Shown: positions 51,402 through 59,661 of the stretch, piece by piece
Numbering within the stretch: position 1 is the stretch's first letter
Layout of the letters: every line of letters begins with the position of its first letter
Origin: an uncultured Bacteroidales bacterium
GTDB lineage: Bacteria > Bacteroidota > Bacteroidia > Bacteroidales > Paludibacteraceae
Length of the DNA stretch: 64,000 nucleotides
Direction: 5' to 3'
Assembly: GCA_937891975.1 (NCBI GenBank)
Contig: CALAUA010000025.1
Location: forward strand, 70,749-134,748
The notes under the pieces: model-generated
What the model saw: the letters and a program-made list of their open reading frames with translations, nothing else
Told to the model about the DNA's origin: nothing
The model's database searches: none
Translations under genes and position numbers: made by a program

Positions 51402-52892
51402 TTATAATTTACTTTTTAATATATTTCTATCTATTTTCTCACTCTTATTTAGCGGGAAAGCTGGTTCAAAAATAATTCGCGATGGAATCATATAATGTGG
51501 CATCTTGCTGCGCAGATGTGTTAACAATGCTTGCGCATCTTGCTCAGCAGACTCAACAAACAATGCTATTTCAGTCAGTTTTTGTGCATTATCAAATGCA
51601 ATTGCTACCACACGATACTCTTTGTTATAGAATTCACGAGCATGGTGCTCTATCTCACCTAATTCTACACGGAAGCCTTGAATCTTTGCCTGTTGATCAA
51701 TACGACCAGAATACATAATATTGCCTGTTGATTCCCAATAGCATAGGTCACCTGTATGATAGTAGCGAACTCCATCACGCACAAAGAACGAAGATTCGTT
51801 CTTCTCTGCATTATTCCAATATCCTGGTGTTACTTGATTACCAGCTATGCAGAGTTCACCCTTCTCTTGTCCATCCACTAACGAACCGTCTTCGCGAATA
51901 ATAATCGCTTGAACATTGGCTAATGGTTTTCCTATAGATATTATACCATTGAGCGATAGGTTGTTGCCACCGCGCGTGAGTTTATAATAGGTGCAATAAA
52001 TAGTTGCCTCAGTTGGACCATAGAAATCGTAAATCTCTGTATTCTTAGCACACTTATACCAATCTTCCATCAAATCCACAGGACATGCTTCCGCAGTCAG
52101 GATTGTAGTACGCATACTAGTAGCATCAAACTCATCAAAGTACGGACGCAAATAGGTCAACATCGATGGTGCCATCGCGCCGAAAGTAATCTTATGTTCC
52201 TGAATCAACGATGCAGCATAGAGATATTTGACCTGTCCATATGGTACAGTATAAACGCATGCCCCACGTGTCAGTGCTACGAGGTAACTCTGCACACTCA
52301 CATCAAATGTGAGATCAAACACCTGCAAACAGCGATCTTTCTCGGTAATAGTAATACCCATTTTCCAGAACGAGTCCATAAATGCAGCCACATTGCCACG
52401 GGTAATCTGTACGCCTTTTGGCACACCCGTACTACCTGAGGTGAATAATATGTATGCTAATGCATCATCACCAGATGCAACCCAATTATCCAAATAATCA
52501 GTTGTATATTCATATTGCGAAGTGTGCATTACATTCAGTGATTGACCTTCAAATACGGATGTATCAGCGCTATCCAACACATTGCTTAATCCTACTTGCT
52601 CAATGATATTTAAGTTGCGCTCCAATGGTTGGTTGGGATGTAACGGAACATAAGCCTTGCCTTCCATCCATAGCGCAAAGATACTAGCGTAGGTATCCAA
52701 ATCATCGTGAACAGCCAATGCAAATATTTGCTCATCAGATTGCAAATCACATATCTTTTTACGGATAGCAGAGATGCGTTGAGCAAATTGTACATAACTA
52801 GAATATGTACCATCTATAAAAAAGGCATTCCTTTTTACACTACTATGTAACGATAGTATTATCTGTGATAATATAGTTTTCTCAAATGTCAT
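51402..52892 (-). CDS. Amino-acid adenylation enzyme (DltA/NRPS A-domain-like)
   Basis: 496-aa stand-alone adenylation enzyme. AYILFTSGSTGVPKGVQITR (A3), FYGPTEATIYCTYYKL (A5), YYHTGDLCYWESTGNIMYSG (A7), GRIDQQAKIQGFRVELGEIE (A8) and a C-terminal lysine (NKSEKIDRNILKSKL). Resembles DltA, which loads D-alanine onto a carrier. Here it precedes a dedicated carrier protein and a GNAT, suggesting amino acid or hydroxy acid transfer to a surface sugar. Substrate is not readable with confidence. Confidence 0.85.
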   Translation of the reverse strand: MTFEKTILSQIILSLHSSVKRNAFFIDGTYSSYVQFAQRISAIRKKICDLQSDEQIFALAVHDDLDTYASIFALWMEGKAYVPLHPNQPLERNLNIIEQVGLSNVLDSADTSVFEGQSLNVMHTSQYEYTTDYLDNWVASGDDALAYILFTSGSTGVPKGVQITRGNVAAFMDSFWKMGITITEKDRCLQVFDLTFDVSVQSYLVALTRGACVYTVPYGQVKYLYAASLIQEHKITFGAMAPSMLTYLRPYFDEFDATSMRTTILTAEACPVDLMEDWYKCAKNTEIYDFYGPTEATIYCTYYKLTRGGNNLSLNGIISIGKPLANVQAIIIREDGSLVDGQEKGELCIAGNQVTPGYWNNAEKNESSFFVRDGVRYYHTGDLCYWESTGNIMYSGRIDQQAKIQGFRVELGEIEHHAREFYNKEYRVVAIAFDNAQKLTEIALFVESAEQDAQALLTHLRSKMPHYMIPSRIIFEPAFPLNKSEKIDRNILKSKL

Positions 52893-53746
52893 TATTTTAT
52901 TTTTTCTAACTTAACTTTTGGGGGCATGGGAGTTATCCAGAGTGAAAGGCGAACTAATATCATGGTTATATACCATATCAACTTATGACGATGTAATGTA
53001 TCATAAAGTCTTATCTTTTTAGGTGCAGTGTGACATAGACTCATCAAGCGCATAGAAACATGCTCTCCATACCATCTAGCATCCTCTTCTTTATCGATTT
53101 GAATCCATTTGGGATCCTGCATATTTGATATACCATTTACATCAAAATTTGCAACATCTACATCTACATATTTAAATGACGCATGACCAAGAGCCAATGT
53201 TGTTATATAAAAATATGTATCAGCTCCCTTTTTATAGGATTCATCATAGTATCCATACTTCTTTAGAGTATCCATGTGTATAAATGAAGCTTGGTGTAAA
53301 AAATGACCATTCATCACATCAAATAGATCTATATCTGAATTACCATATCCTCGATTTCTAATCACTTTATCTGGATAATCTTCTATGATATTCCCTTGTA
53401 TAATATCCGTTCCATCCAATAGTGGTATCACCTTTTCAACCACAGAATTATCCACTAAATAATCGCCACTATTGAGCATTAAGGTATATTCTCCTTGCGC
53501 CATGCGTACACCTTTGTTCATAGCATTATATATACCAGTATCTGGTTCGGAAATCCATGTTATTTTATGGAGATTGGCTATAGGCGATTGGCTATAGGCA
53601 ATAATCTCATCTACACTGCCATCAGTACTTGCACCATCCACAATGATATGCTCAAAATCCGTATATGTCTGCGCAGCCACGGAATCAAGCGTTTTCTTGA
53701 GTCCAGCAGCATTATTATAGTTGATTGTTATGATTGATAGTTTCAT
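52892..53746 (-). CDS. GT2-family glycosyltransferase with in-frame repeat insertion
   Basis: 284 aa from MKLSIITINYNNAAGLKKTL (ATG 53746; the longer frame is not needed). VDGASTDGSVDEII, then WISEPDTGIYNAMNKGVRMA and LNSGDYL, as in WcaA/colanic-type transferases. Residues about 47-58 (YSQSPIANLHK) come from a GCTATTG/GCGATTG heptamer run (53572-53606). Cytosolic. Its stop overlaps the next start (TAATG), so translation is coupled. Confidence 0.85.
   Translation of the reverse strand: MKLSIITINYNNAAGLKKTLDSVAAQTYTDFEHIIVDGASTDGSVDEIIAYSQSPIANLHKITWISEPDTGIYNAMNKGVRMAQGEYTLMLNSGDYLVDNSVVEKVIPLLDGTDIIQGNIIEDYPDKVIRNRGYGNSDIDLFDVMNGHFLHQASFIHMDTLKKYGYYDESYKKGADTYFYITTLALGHASFKYVDVDVANFDVNGISNMQDPKWIQIDKEEDARWYGEHVSMRLMSLCHTAPKKIRLYDTLHRHKLIWYITMILVRLSLWITPMPPKVKLEKIK
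53572..53606. repeat. GCTATAG/GCGATTG heptamer run inside GT2
   Basis: TTGGCTATAGGCGATTGGCT continuing ATAGGCAATA, coding in frame. Confidence 0.8.
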
Positions 53747-53753
53747 AGATACA

Positions 53754-55589
53754 TCATTTCCAAAAATGTAAAAAATTATATATTCGTTCACCTAAGATAG
53801 ATTTCATTTGCAGAATCACACGCGTTTTTAAAGAAGTTATATTTACATCTTTTATTCTAGAAGCCACCACAGCTGCAGTACTAGACGACTCTCCTGTTTC
53901 TGGTATAATTTCTACAAGATTTGGATTTTTCGTTTTATACCAATATGCTAAGGGAGTAATAATTGATTGATCATGTCTATGTTGACAGAACTCTGAATGT
54001 TGATTGTATAATTCCTCCACTGTTGGTTCTATGACCAATTCTGGACGAGACAACATTATGTCTAAAACGTCTTTTATTAAACGACTTTTATTTTTAGCAA
54101 TGATAAATCCACCCCATATTTTATTGCAATTATGCCAATCTGAAGAATTGAACAAAGAATCAAAATACTCTATAGTTGCTCGCTTTGTCCAAACCTCAAT
54201 TTTCACTGACTGACTATCAAACATATCCCATCCATAATCCACATTAGGTTGATAACAAGTAAACAACGTATCAGTATTTTTCATTATTTCAAACCAAGAC
54301 TTCCACTCTTCAAGATTCTTATTTAAAGTACATCCTGCATCTGCATAAACTACCATTGCATTAGGATATTTTTGCATAGTTTCCCATATCAAATATGGTT
54401 TCCACAACCAATACCCACCACCTCTTTTGTAATTCATCAGTGGAGATTGTTTAATTTCGTCAGATAAATCTTTAGGAGTATATGTTATTACTTTATCAAA
54501 AATACCTAAACTACGTGCTTCTCTGCTGATTCGTTTTAAAGATTTTTTAAAATTTTCATCACCATATGAAATAAATATAACAGATATTTCCTTAATTAAT
54601 ATTTTTTGGAAAAATCGTTTAAGTCTCTCTATTGTCTTTTGAAATGATACTTTTAAATCATATACGATAAACTCACCATATCTCCTGCCATAAATATTTT
54701 TATAGAGTCTAGTTTTAAATAGTACCAAGATTGGAGTATATATCTTTTTTCGTAATGTGCTACGCCAATATATAAAATTGACTCTTCGCTTAGCATTTTG
54801 TTCAAAAGGTAATGCACACAAACGATCTCCTTTATCGAAATCAACAAACCAAACTTCATCATCTAATTTATTTTTAAACTGACCCACTCCACAGACCTGA
54901 TTAACATGTTGTCGATAACGAGTAAGAGGTTGTATTACATAACTAAAACTACCATTTCCTATAGATAATATCGCCATTAGATAATCATGAATAATATTGT
55001 ATTCTATACATCGTTTCAAAATATTAGCATATGATGCATCATGAACTAACGAAGAAAAATATTGTCCCATTTTCTTCCTTATCGCCATAGTTGCTCCACA
55101 AGCTCTATTTCTTTGGGCAAATAACTCTATTCCATACCCTTCATCAAATAATTTACGTGAGTTTTCATCAAAATATAATGAAAAATAAGTCTCACTTGTT
55201 AATTGAGTTCCATTCTCATCAATTAATACTGCATCTGAAATGACCACATCCTTATCCTGTCTTTTATCAAACCAATCAACAATGACCTCAACTTTATTAG
55301 GCATCCAAACATCATCTTGATCTGATAGAAAGATTACCTCCCCATTGCATAAACTGATTGCCTTCTCAAAATTTGCAACACACCCTAGATTCTTTTCATT
55401 GATATAAATTCGAATAGGGATAGGTGTCTCTTTTGCTATCTCTGTAATTATCGCAACAGTTTTATCTGTACTACAATCATCACAAACAACAACCTCCCCA
55501 ACAGGGATTGTTTGGTCTATAATAGACCGTAATTGCTCCTCTATAAATCGCGCACCATTGTAAGTACACATTGCTACAGATGTTGTCAT
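53754..55589 (-). CDS. Two-domain glycosyltransferase (GT2 + second GT-like domain)
   Basis: 611 aa from MTTSVAMCTYNGARFIEEQL (ATGA overlap with the upstream GT2). Residues 1-250: GT2 with VVCDDCSTDKTV and FLSDQDDVW. A basic linker, then residues about 350-600 form a second domain (VIFISYGDENFKKSLKRISR, YRGGGYWLWKPYLIWETMQ-like GGGYWLWKPYLIWE, VYADAGCTL) similar to the DXD-less capsule transferases that follow the sequence WLWKP. It likely adds two sugars or carries a second specificity. Confidence 0.75.
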   Translation of the reverse strand: MTTSVAMCTYNGARFIEEQLRSIIDQTIPVGEVVVCDDCSTDKTVAIITEIAKETPIPIRIYINEKNLGCVANFEKAISLCNGEVIFLSDQDDVWMPNKVEVIVDWFDKRQDKDVVISDAVLIDENGTQLTSETYFSLYFDENSRKLFDEGYGIELFAQRNRACGATMAIRKKMGQYFSSLVHDASYANILKRCIEYNIIHDYLMAILSIGNGSFSYVIQPLTRYRQHVNQVCGVGQFKNKLDDEVWFVDFDKGDRLCALPFEQNAKRRVNFIYWRSTLRKKIYTPILVLFKTRLYKNIYGRRYGEFIVYDLKVSFQKTIERLKRFFQKILIKEISVIFISYGDENFKKSLKRISREARSLGIFDKVITYTPKDLSDEIKQSPLMNYKRGGGYWLWKPYLIWETMQKYPNAMVVYADAGCTLNKNLEEWKSWFEIMKNTDTLFTCYQPNVDYGWDMFDSQSVKIEVWTKRATIEYFDSLFNSSDWHNCNKIWGGFIIAKNKSRLIKDVLDIMLSRPELVIEPTVEELYNQHSEFCQHRHDQSIITPLAYWYKTKNPNLVEIIPETGESSSTAAVVASRIKDVNITSLKTRVILQMKSILGERIYNFLHFWK

Positions 55590-56515
55590 TTTTTCAACCA
55601 TTTTTGTATTTTGTTGACAGGATATAGCATAGCACGCCCCAATCGATAAGCTATAGAATGACGAGCAGCAATAGAATCTTTTTCAGCTTCAAGAAGTAAA
55701 TTGTACAAATCCATATTTTTTTGTGCCATACGTTTAACTGCGTATTCAACATTTTTCATCTTCCAATACGGATAACGATAGTATAATTCAAACATATAAT
55801 TAGATTCCATATATTTTGCAGATAAACGATTGGTGGATAAAGAATTCTCATGTATTCTATACCTTACAATAACCTTATCCATAAAATCCAATTTCACTCC
55901 CTTCTCTAGAATATTAATCCATTTAGGCCAATCTTCTAATAGTGGTATTCTCTCGTCATTTCTTATTCCTAAATCAATTGCTTTTTGTCGATTATAAAAA
56001 CATGTTGATGCAGGAACACAATTCTCCCCAAATACCAATCTCTCTAGTTGCCCATCTACATCCAAATCAAAAAAAGAATAATCAAATACACTTTCTGAAA
56101 AAAACTTATTTCTTTCTACACTAGCACCGAATATCTCTATTCTTCCAAATAGATAAATTATATTGGGATGTTGTTGCACATACTCCACACATTCCGCTAT
56201 ACAATTAGGCATCAATAAATCATCTCCTGCTATACCTTTCACCCATTCTCCTTGACAAACATCCTCTGCTCGATTGAGATTGGCAGAAACACCTGTATTC
56301 AGCTCCGATGTGATAATCTGTGTTCGAACAAAGCGTTCCTTATTCTCCTCCACCCATTTACGACATATTTCTACTGTGTTGTCTGTTGAACAATCATCAG
56401 AAATAATCAATTCGATATTCTGATATGTTTGTGCCTTGATACTTTCTAAAGTCTCCAACACAAACTTCGACGAGTTGTATGTAATAACTGGTACGGATAC
56501 CAATGGTTGTTCCAT
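55586..56515 (-). CDS. GT2-family glycosyltransferase
   Basis: 309 aa. VPVITYNSSKFVLETLESIK, LIISDDCSTDNTVEICRKWV, AGDDLL-like GIAGDDLLMP (DXD), and a helical C-terminus. No repeat insertion. Coupled to the downstream two-domain transferase; 1-bp gap to the acyltransferase upstream. Cytosolic; sugar specificity unknown. Confidence 0.88.
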   Translation of the reverse strand: MEQPLVSVPVITYNSSKFVLETLESIKAQTYQNIELIISDDCSTDNTVEICRKWVEENKERFVRTQIITSELNTGVSANLNRAEDVCQGEWVKGIAGDDLLMPNCIAECVEYVQQHPNIIYLFGRIEIFGASVERNKFFSESVFDYSFFDLDVDGQLERLVFGENCVPASTCFYNRQKAIDLGIRNDERIPLLEDWPKWINILEKGVKLDFMDKVIVRYRIHENSLSTNRLSAKYMESNYMFELYYRYPYWKMKNVEYAVKRMAQKNMDLYNLLLEAEKDSIAARHSIAYRLGRAMLYPVNKIQKWLKK

Positions 56516-56516
56516 A

Positions 56517-57542
56517 TTAATTCAATTGCTTTATTCTCCCGCTCAGTTTGAGAATAGGAGAAAATATTAATAACCTTACTTTATCTAATATAACTGCAGA
56601 TATAAATACACCAAGTATTGCTACACCTATTTTCAAGCAATAAACTATATAGATATCATTTATGAACCACATTACATCTTTTCGCACAAGCCATGAAAAC
56701 ACAGGATCACATGTGTGAAGTATAAATGCTGCCAAGCACGAGGAAGCAATCCAATTAATAGATTTGCTTTGGAATTTAGGTATTCTATAAAATAGCATAA
56801 ATAATAATACAGCTGCTGACATTGTTATAGGAGAGCCATAATGCAGCCATGCTTCTTCATTTGAAGAGAGAACGCGTGTTATTGACATTAATCCGATTAT
56901 TCCCATGAAAGAAAAAACAAGATACCGATACTTAATCTCATTAAATTTATCTATGATTTTATATAAATATCTGCCAACCAAATATACTCCTACCATCATA
57001 GTAACACTATATGCTTCGTTATAGTACCAATACTCGTTTCCTCTATAATATCCGAAGTAAAGTGTTATTACACAATACAAAATGGTGTATATACCTATTT
57101 TTTTTGTTTCTACCGAATCAACAAAGGTATTTATTAGAGGTGATAAAAGCATCAAGAAAAGATAACTATTTATGAACCAGTTCCGACGAGAAAACGCTAA
57201 TATATTTCCATACAAACCAGCTACCGAGAATGTTTCATTTCCTATACTACAATTCCACAGATAGCATCCAACATAAAAGAAAAGTAATAATGTAAAAAGG
57301 TTAACAATAGATTTTAACTTTGGACGCATCCCATAGAAGCCAGAAATAAGTATGAACACATCAACCCCTAAGAGTGTTACATTTTGTATTATTATTCTAC
57401 ATGCAGCAACCATTGTATTACCTGTATTCCAACTAGTAATACCTCCCCATTCTCGCAAAAACCATCCATTGCAATGTAATATCAGAATGAATAGTGTTGC
57501 TATAATTCTCAATAGTTCTATATTAGAGTCCCTCTCTTTCAT
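56517..57542 (-). CDS. Acyltransferase-3 family membrane O-acyltransferase
   Basis: 341 aa from MKERDSNIELLRIIATLFIL; an earlier frame start is a TTG inside the upstream gene. Around ten membrane helices, ILILHCNGWFL with the conserved His of helix 1, GVDVFILISGFYGMRP. Acetylates or otherwise acylates a lipid- or glycan-linked sugar. Unlike the 26.3-kb copy, it has no homopolymer tract. Overlaps the aminotransferase stop. Confidence 0.85.
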   Translation of the reverse strand: MKERDSNIELLRIIATLFILILHCNGWFLREWGGITSWNTGNTMVAACRIIIQNVTLLGVDVFILISGFYGMRPKLKSIVNLFTLLLFFYVGCYLWNCSIGNETFSVAGLYGNILAFSRRNWFINSYLFLMLLSPLINTFVDSVETKKIGIYTILYCVITLYFGYYRGNEYWYYNEAYSVTMMVGVYLVGRYLYKIIDKFNEIKYRYLVFSFMGIIGLMSITRVLSSNEEAWLHYGSPITMSAAVLLFMLFYRIPKFQSKSINWIASSCLAAFILHTCDPVFSWLVRKDVMWFINDIYIVYCLKIGVAILGVFISAVILDKVRLLIFSPILKLSGRIKQLN

Positions 57543-58708
57543 TTCCAATTATTTATCAATCGTACCACTTCCTCTGCCTCTTCTATTGTCATCGTTGGAC
57601 TCATTGGCAAACTTAGTTCTTCATCCGCAATCTGCTCGGTAATTGGTAGAGATAGTTGTGGCGTATTCCACGCTTCGTTTGCATAACATTCTTGCTTATG
57701 GGGTGGTATTGGGTAATGAATTACCGTACCTACCCCATTCTCCTCCAAATACTTTTGGAGTTTATCTCGCCTCTCGCCTCTAGCCTCTAACCTTTCGCCT
57801 TTAACGAGGATTGGGAACAAATGATACACATTATTCTCATGTGGCAAACGCACAGGCAACTCCACCAATGGATTATCAATATAATCATAGTAGTAATCCG
57901 CAATCATTTGACGCGCCTTCAAGTCCTCATTCAAGTGGCGGAGTTTGACATCCAATACGGCTGCTTGTATCTCATCCAAACGGCTATTGCGACCTGTGTA
58001 TTTGAATACATACTTCTTCTGACTGCCATAGTTCGCCAACGCACGAATAGCAGCCGCCAACTCATCATCATCCGTTGTCACAGCACCTCCATCACCAAGA
58101 GCGCCGAGGTTTTTACCGGGATAAAAACTGTGGCCTGCGGCGGAGCCAAGCGAACCCGTTCGCTTGGTGGCAATTGGCGATTGGCTATTGGCTATAGGCA
58201 TGGTGCAGCCGTGGGCTTGTGCGTTATCTTCGATAAGTTTCAAACCATATTTCTCGCACAGATCCAAAATATGTTGTGTGCAAGCTAATCTGCCGTAAAG
58301 ATGCACAATGCAGATTGCTTTGGTACGCTCGGTTATGCGTTCTTCGATAAGCGAGTCATCAATCTGCAGAGTATCCTTGCGTGGTTCTACCAATACTGGA
58401 ACCAATCCATTCTCGGTGATTGCAAGAATAGTAGCGATATAGGTATTGGCAGGTACGATTACTTCGTCGCCAGGTTGCATTACGCCCATTTCGATATACG
58501 CACGAAAGATCCAAATCAGTGCATCCAGTCCGTTAGCGCAGCCAATACAATGCTTCGTGCCAATATACTCGGCATAGTGCTTCTCGAAATGTTCGTTCTC
58601 CTTGCCCTGCAAGTACCAACCACTATCTACTACGCGAAGCACCGCCTCGTGGATTTCATCTGCATACTTAGCACTTACATCTTTTAATGATAAAAATGGT
58701 ATGTTCAT
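57539..58708 (-). CDS. FdtB/QdtB-like sugar aminotransferase (DegT/DnrJ/EryC1 family) with two repeat insertions
   Basis: 389-aa PLP enzyme. MNIPFLSLKDVSAKYADEIH and DSGWYLQGKENEHFEKHYAE match FdtB/QdtB, which aminate dTDP-3-keto-6-deoxyhexoses. GCANGLDAL and the PLP lysine in FYPGKNLGALGDGGAV are intact. Insertions: residues about 169-187 (58146-58203, containing a CCAAGCGAA/TTCGCTTGG hairpin) and about 299-317 (57757-57812). The neighbouring formyltransferase suggests an N-formylated amino sugar. No matching ketoisomerase is seen in the window. Confidence 0.85.
   Translation of the reverse strand: MNIPFLSLKDVSAKYADEIHEAVLRVVDSGWYLQGKENEHFEKHYAEYIGTKHCIGCANGLDALIWIFRAYIEMGVMQPGDEVIVPANTYIATILAITENGLVPVLVEPRKDTLQIDDSLIEERITERTKAICIVHLYGRLACTQHILDLCEKYGLKLIEDNAQAHGCTMPIANSQSPIATKRTGSLGSAAGHSFYPGKNLGALGDGGAVTTDDDELAAAIRALANYGSQKKYVFKYTGRNSRLDEIQAAVLDVKLRHLNEDLKARQMIADYYYDYIDNPLVELPVRLPHENNVYHLFPILVKGERLEARGERRDKLQKYLEENGVGTVIHYPIPPHKQECYANEAWNTPQLSLPITEQIADEELSLPMSPTMTIEEAEEVVRLINNWK
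57757..57812. repeat. CTCGCCT/TTTAACC heptamer array inside the aminotransferase
   Basis: CGCCTCTCGCCTCTAGCC then TCTAACCTTTCGCCTTTAA; in frame (gene strand encodes GERLEARGERR). Confidence 0.8.
58146..58203. repeat. GCGATTG heptamers with CCAAGCGAA hairpin inside the aminotransferase
   Basis: Inverted repeat 58146-58167 with a 4-nt loop, followed by GCAATTG, GCGATTG, GCTATTG, GCTATAG units. Confidence 0.85.
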
Positions 58709-58724
58709 TTTCTTCTTTAAATTT

Positions 58725-58785
58725 CACTAAACCCTAAACTATAGGCACAAAGTGCCGTCCTCTAAACTGCATTTATGCAGCCATT
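58725..58785. repeat. CTAAACA/stem-loop element upstream of the aminotransferase
   Basis: CACTAAACCCTAAAC, TATA, stem-loop GGCACaaaGTGCC (58744-58756), GTCC, TCTAAA, then a second stem-loop CTGCAtttaTGCAG (58767-58780). Confidence 0.85.
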
Positions 58786-58817
58786 ACATCATGTAACGAG
58801 AGAAAAGGGATGTTCAT
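58773..58817 (-). pseudogene. Duplicate 5' end of the aminotransferase gene
   Basis: Minus strand reads MNIPFLSLHDVMAA then stop. Ten of the first 12 codons match the intact gene's MNIPFLSLKDVS, with silent differences. The stop lies in the repeat element that separates the two copies. Confidence 0.75.
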
Positions 58818-58819
58818 AA

Positions 58820-59659
58820 TTAATTTAAGTATTGACCTATTTTAAATTTAGAGAATGAGATTATGTCACCACATGAATTTACAACCTCTTTTATGATCAT
58901 ATATCCATCCAACACTTTAACCCATAAACCTTCATTATCAATATTTAAAATACGTCCAATATGGGTCTCTACTCTTGAAATATGATAACCTACTTTAGTT
59001 ACGATATACTTCTCACCATCATGGAAAAAAAATGGTAAAGGATATGGTTTTACTAATGCTCTAAAAAATGTTTTTTGATAGTTAATTGGTCTTGAAAAAT
59101 CTATTCGACAGTCTTTCTCTGTTCTACGCCCTACCCATGATGCTTGGGATTTATCTTGCTTTTGTGGTATTAATGAACCATCAAGAAATCTTTCTAACAC
59201 ATCCGCGACCACCTTAGATATTTTATCATTAAACATCTCCATGTATTGACAAGAGGTCGAAGTCCCATCATTTTTCACTTTGTACTGATAAAGTATCTCT
59301 CCATCATCAATATATTCATTCATTAAGTGAATCGTTGCACCTAAATAATCTTCATCATTGAGTATTGCCCATACAGTGGAGTGTAATCCTCTGTATGTGG
59401 GGAGTAAAGAATAATGAATATTGATACAGCAATTTGCATCTATCACATTTTTATGAACTATTGGTTTGTATCCTGCAAAAAGTAGCAATTCACCTTTATA
59501 TAATTCAATATCATTTTCTGCAATATTCGGAGCAATACGAAGTACATCTTCATCAGTAGATATAGCATAAATTGGTAAATAAAAATTCTGCAAGCCTTTT
59601 AAAACGGCTATAGCCCCCCATCCATCACCTATTACTATTACACGATTAAACTGGTTCAT
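58820..59659 (-). CDS. Formyltransferase-family protein (sugar N-formyltransferase-like)
   Basis: 279 aa. NIHYSLLPTYRGLHSTVWAI and LGATIHLMNEYIDDGEILYQ contain the Asn-His-Asp triad expected of 10-formyl-THF-dependent enzymes (methionyl-tRNA formyltransferase fold). The N-terminus begins VIVIGDGWGAIAVLKGL. In this locus it likely formylates the amino sugar made by the adjacent FdtB-like aminotransferase. It directly precedes the duplicated aminotransferase start fragment. Confidence 0.8.
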   Translation of the reverse strand: MNQFNRVIVIGDGWGAIAVLKGLQNFYLPIYAISTDEDVLRIAPNIAENDIELYKGELLLFAGYKPIVHKNVIDANCCINIHYSLLPTYRGLHSTVWAILNDEDYLGATIHLMNEYIDDGEILYQYKVKNDGTSTSCQYMEMFNDKISKVVADVLERFLDGSLIPQKQDKSQASWVGRRTEKDCRIDFSRPINYQKTFFRALVKPYPLPFFFHDGEKYIVTKVGYHISRVETHIGRILNIDNEGLWVKVLDGYMIIKEVVNSCGDIISFSKFKIGQYLN

Positions 59660-59661
59660 AA

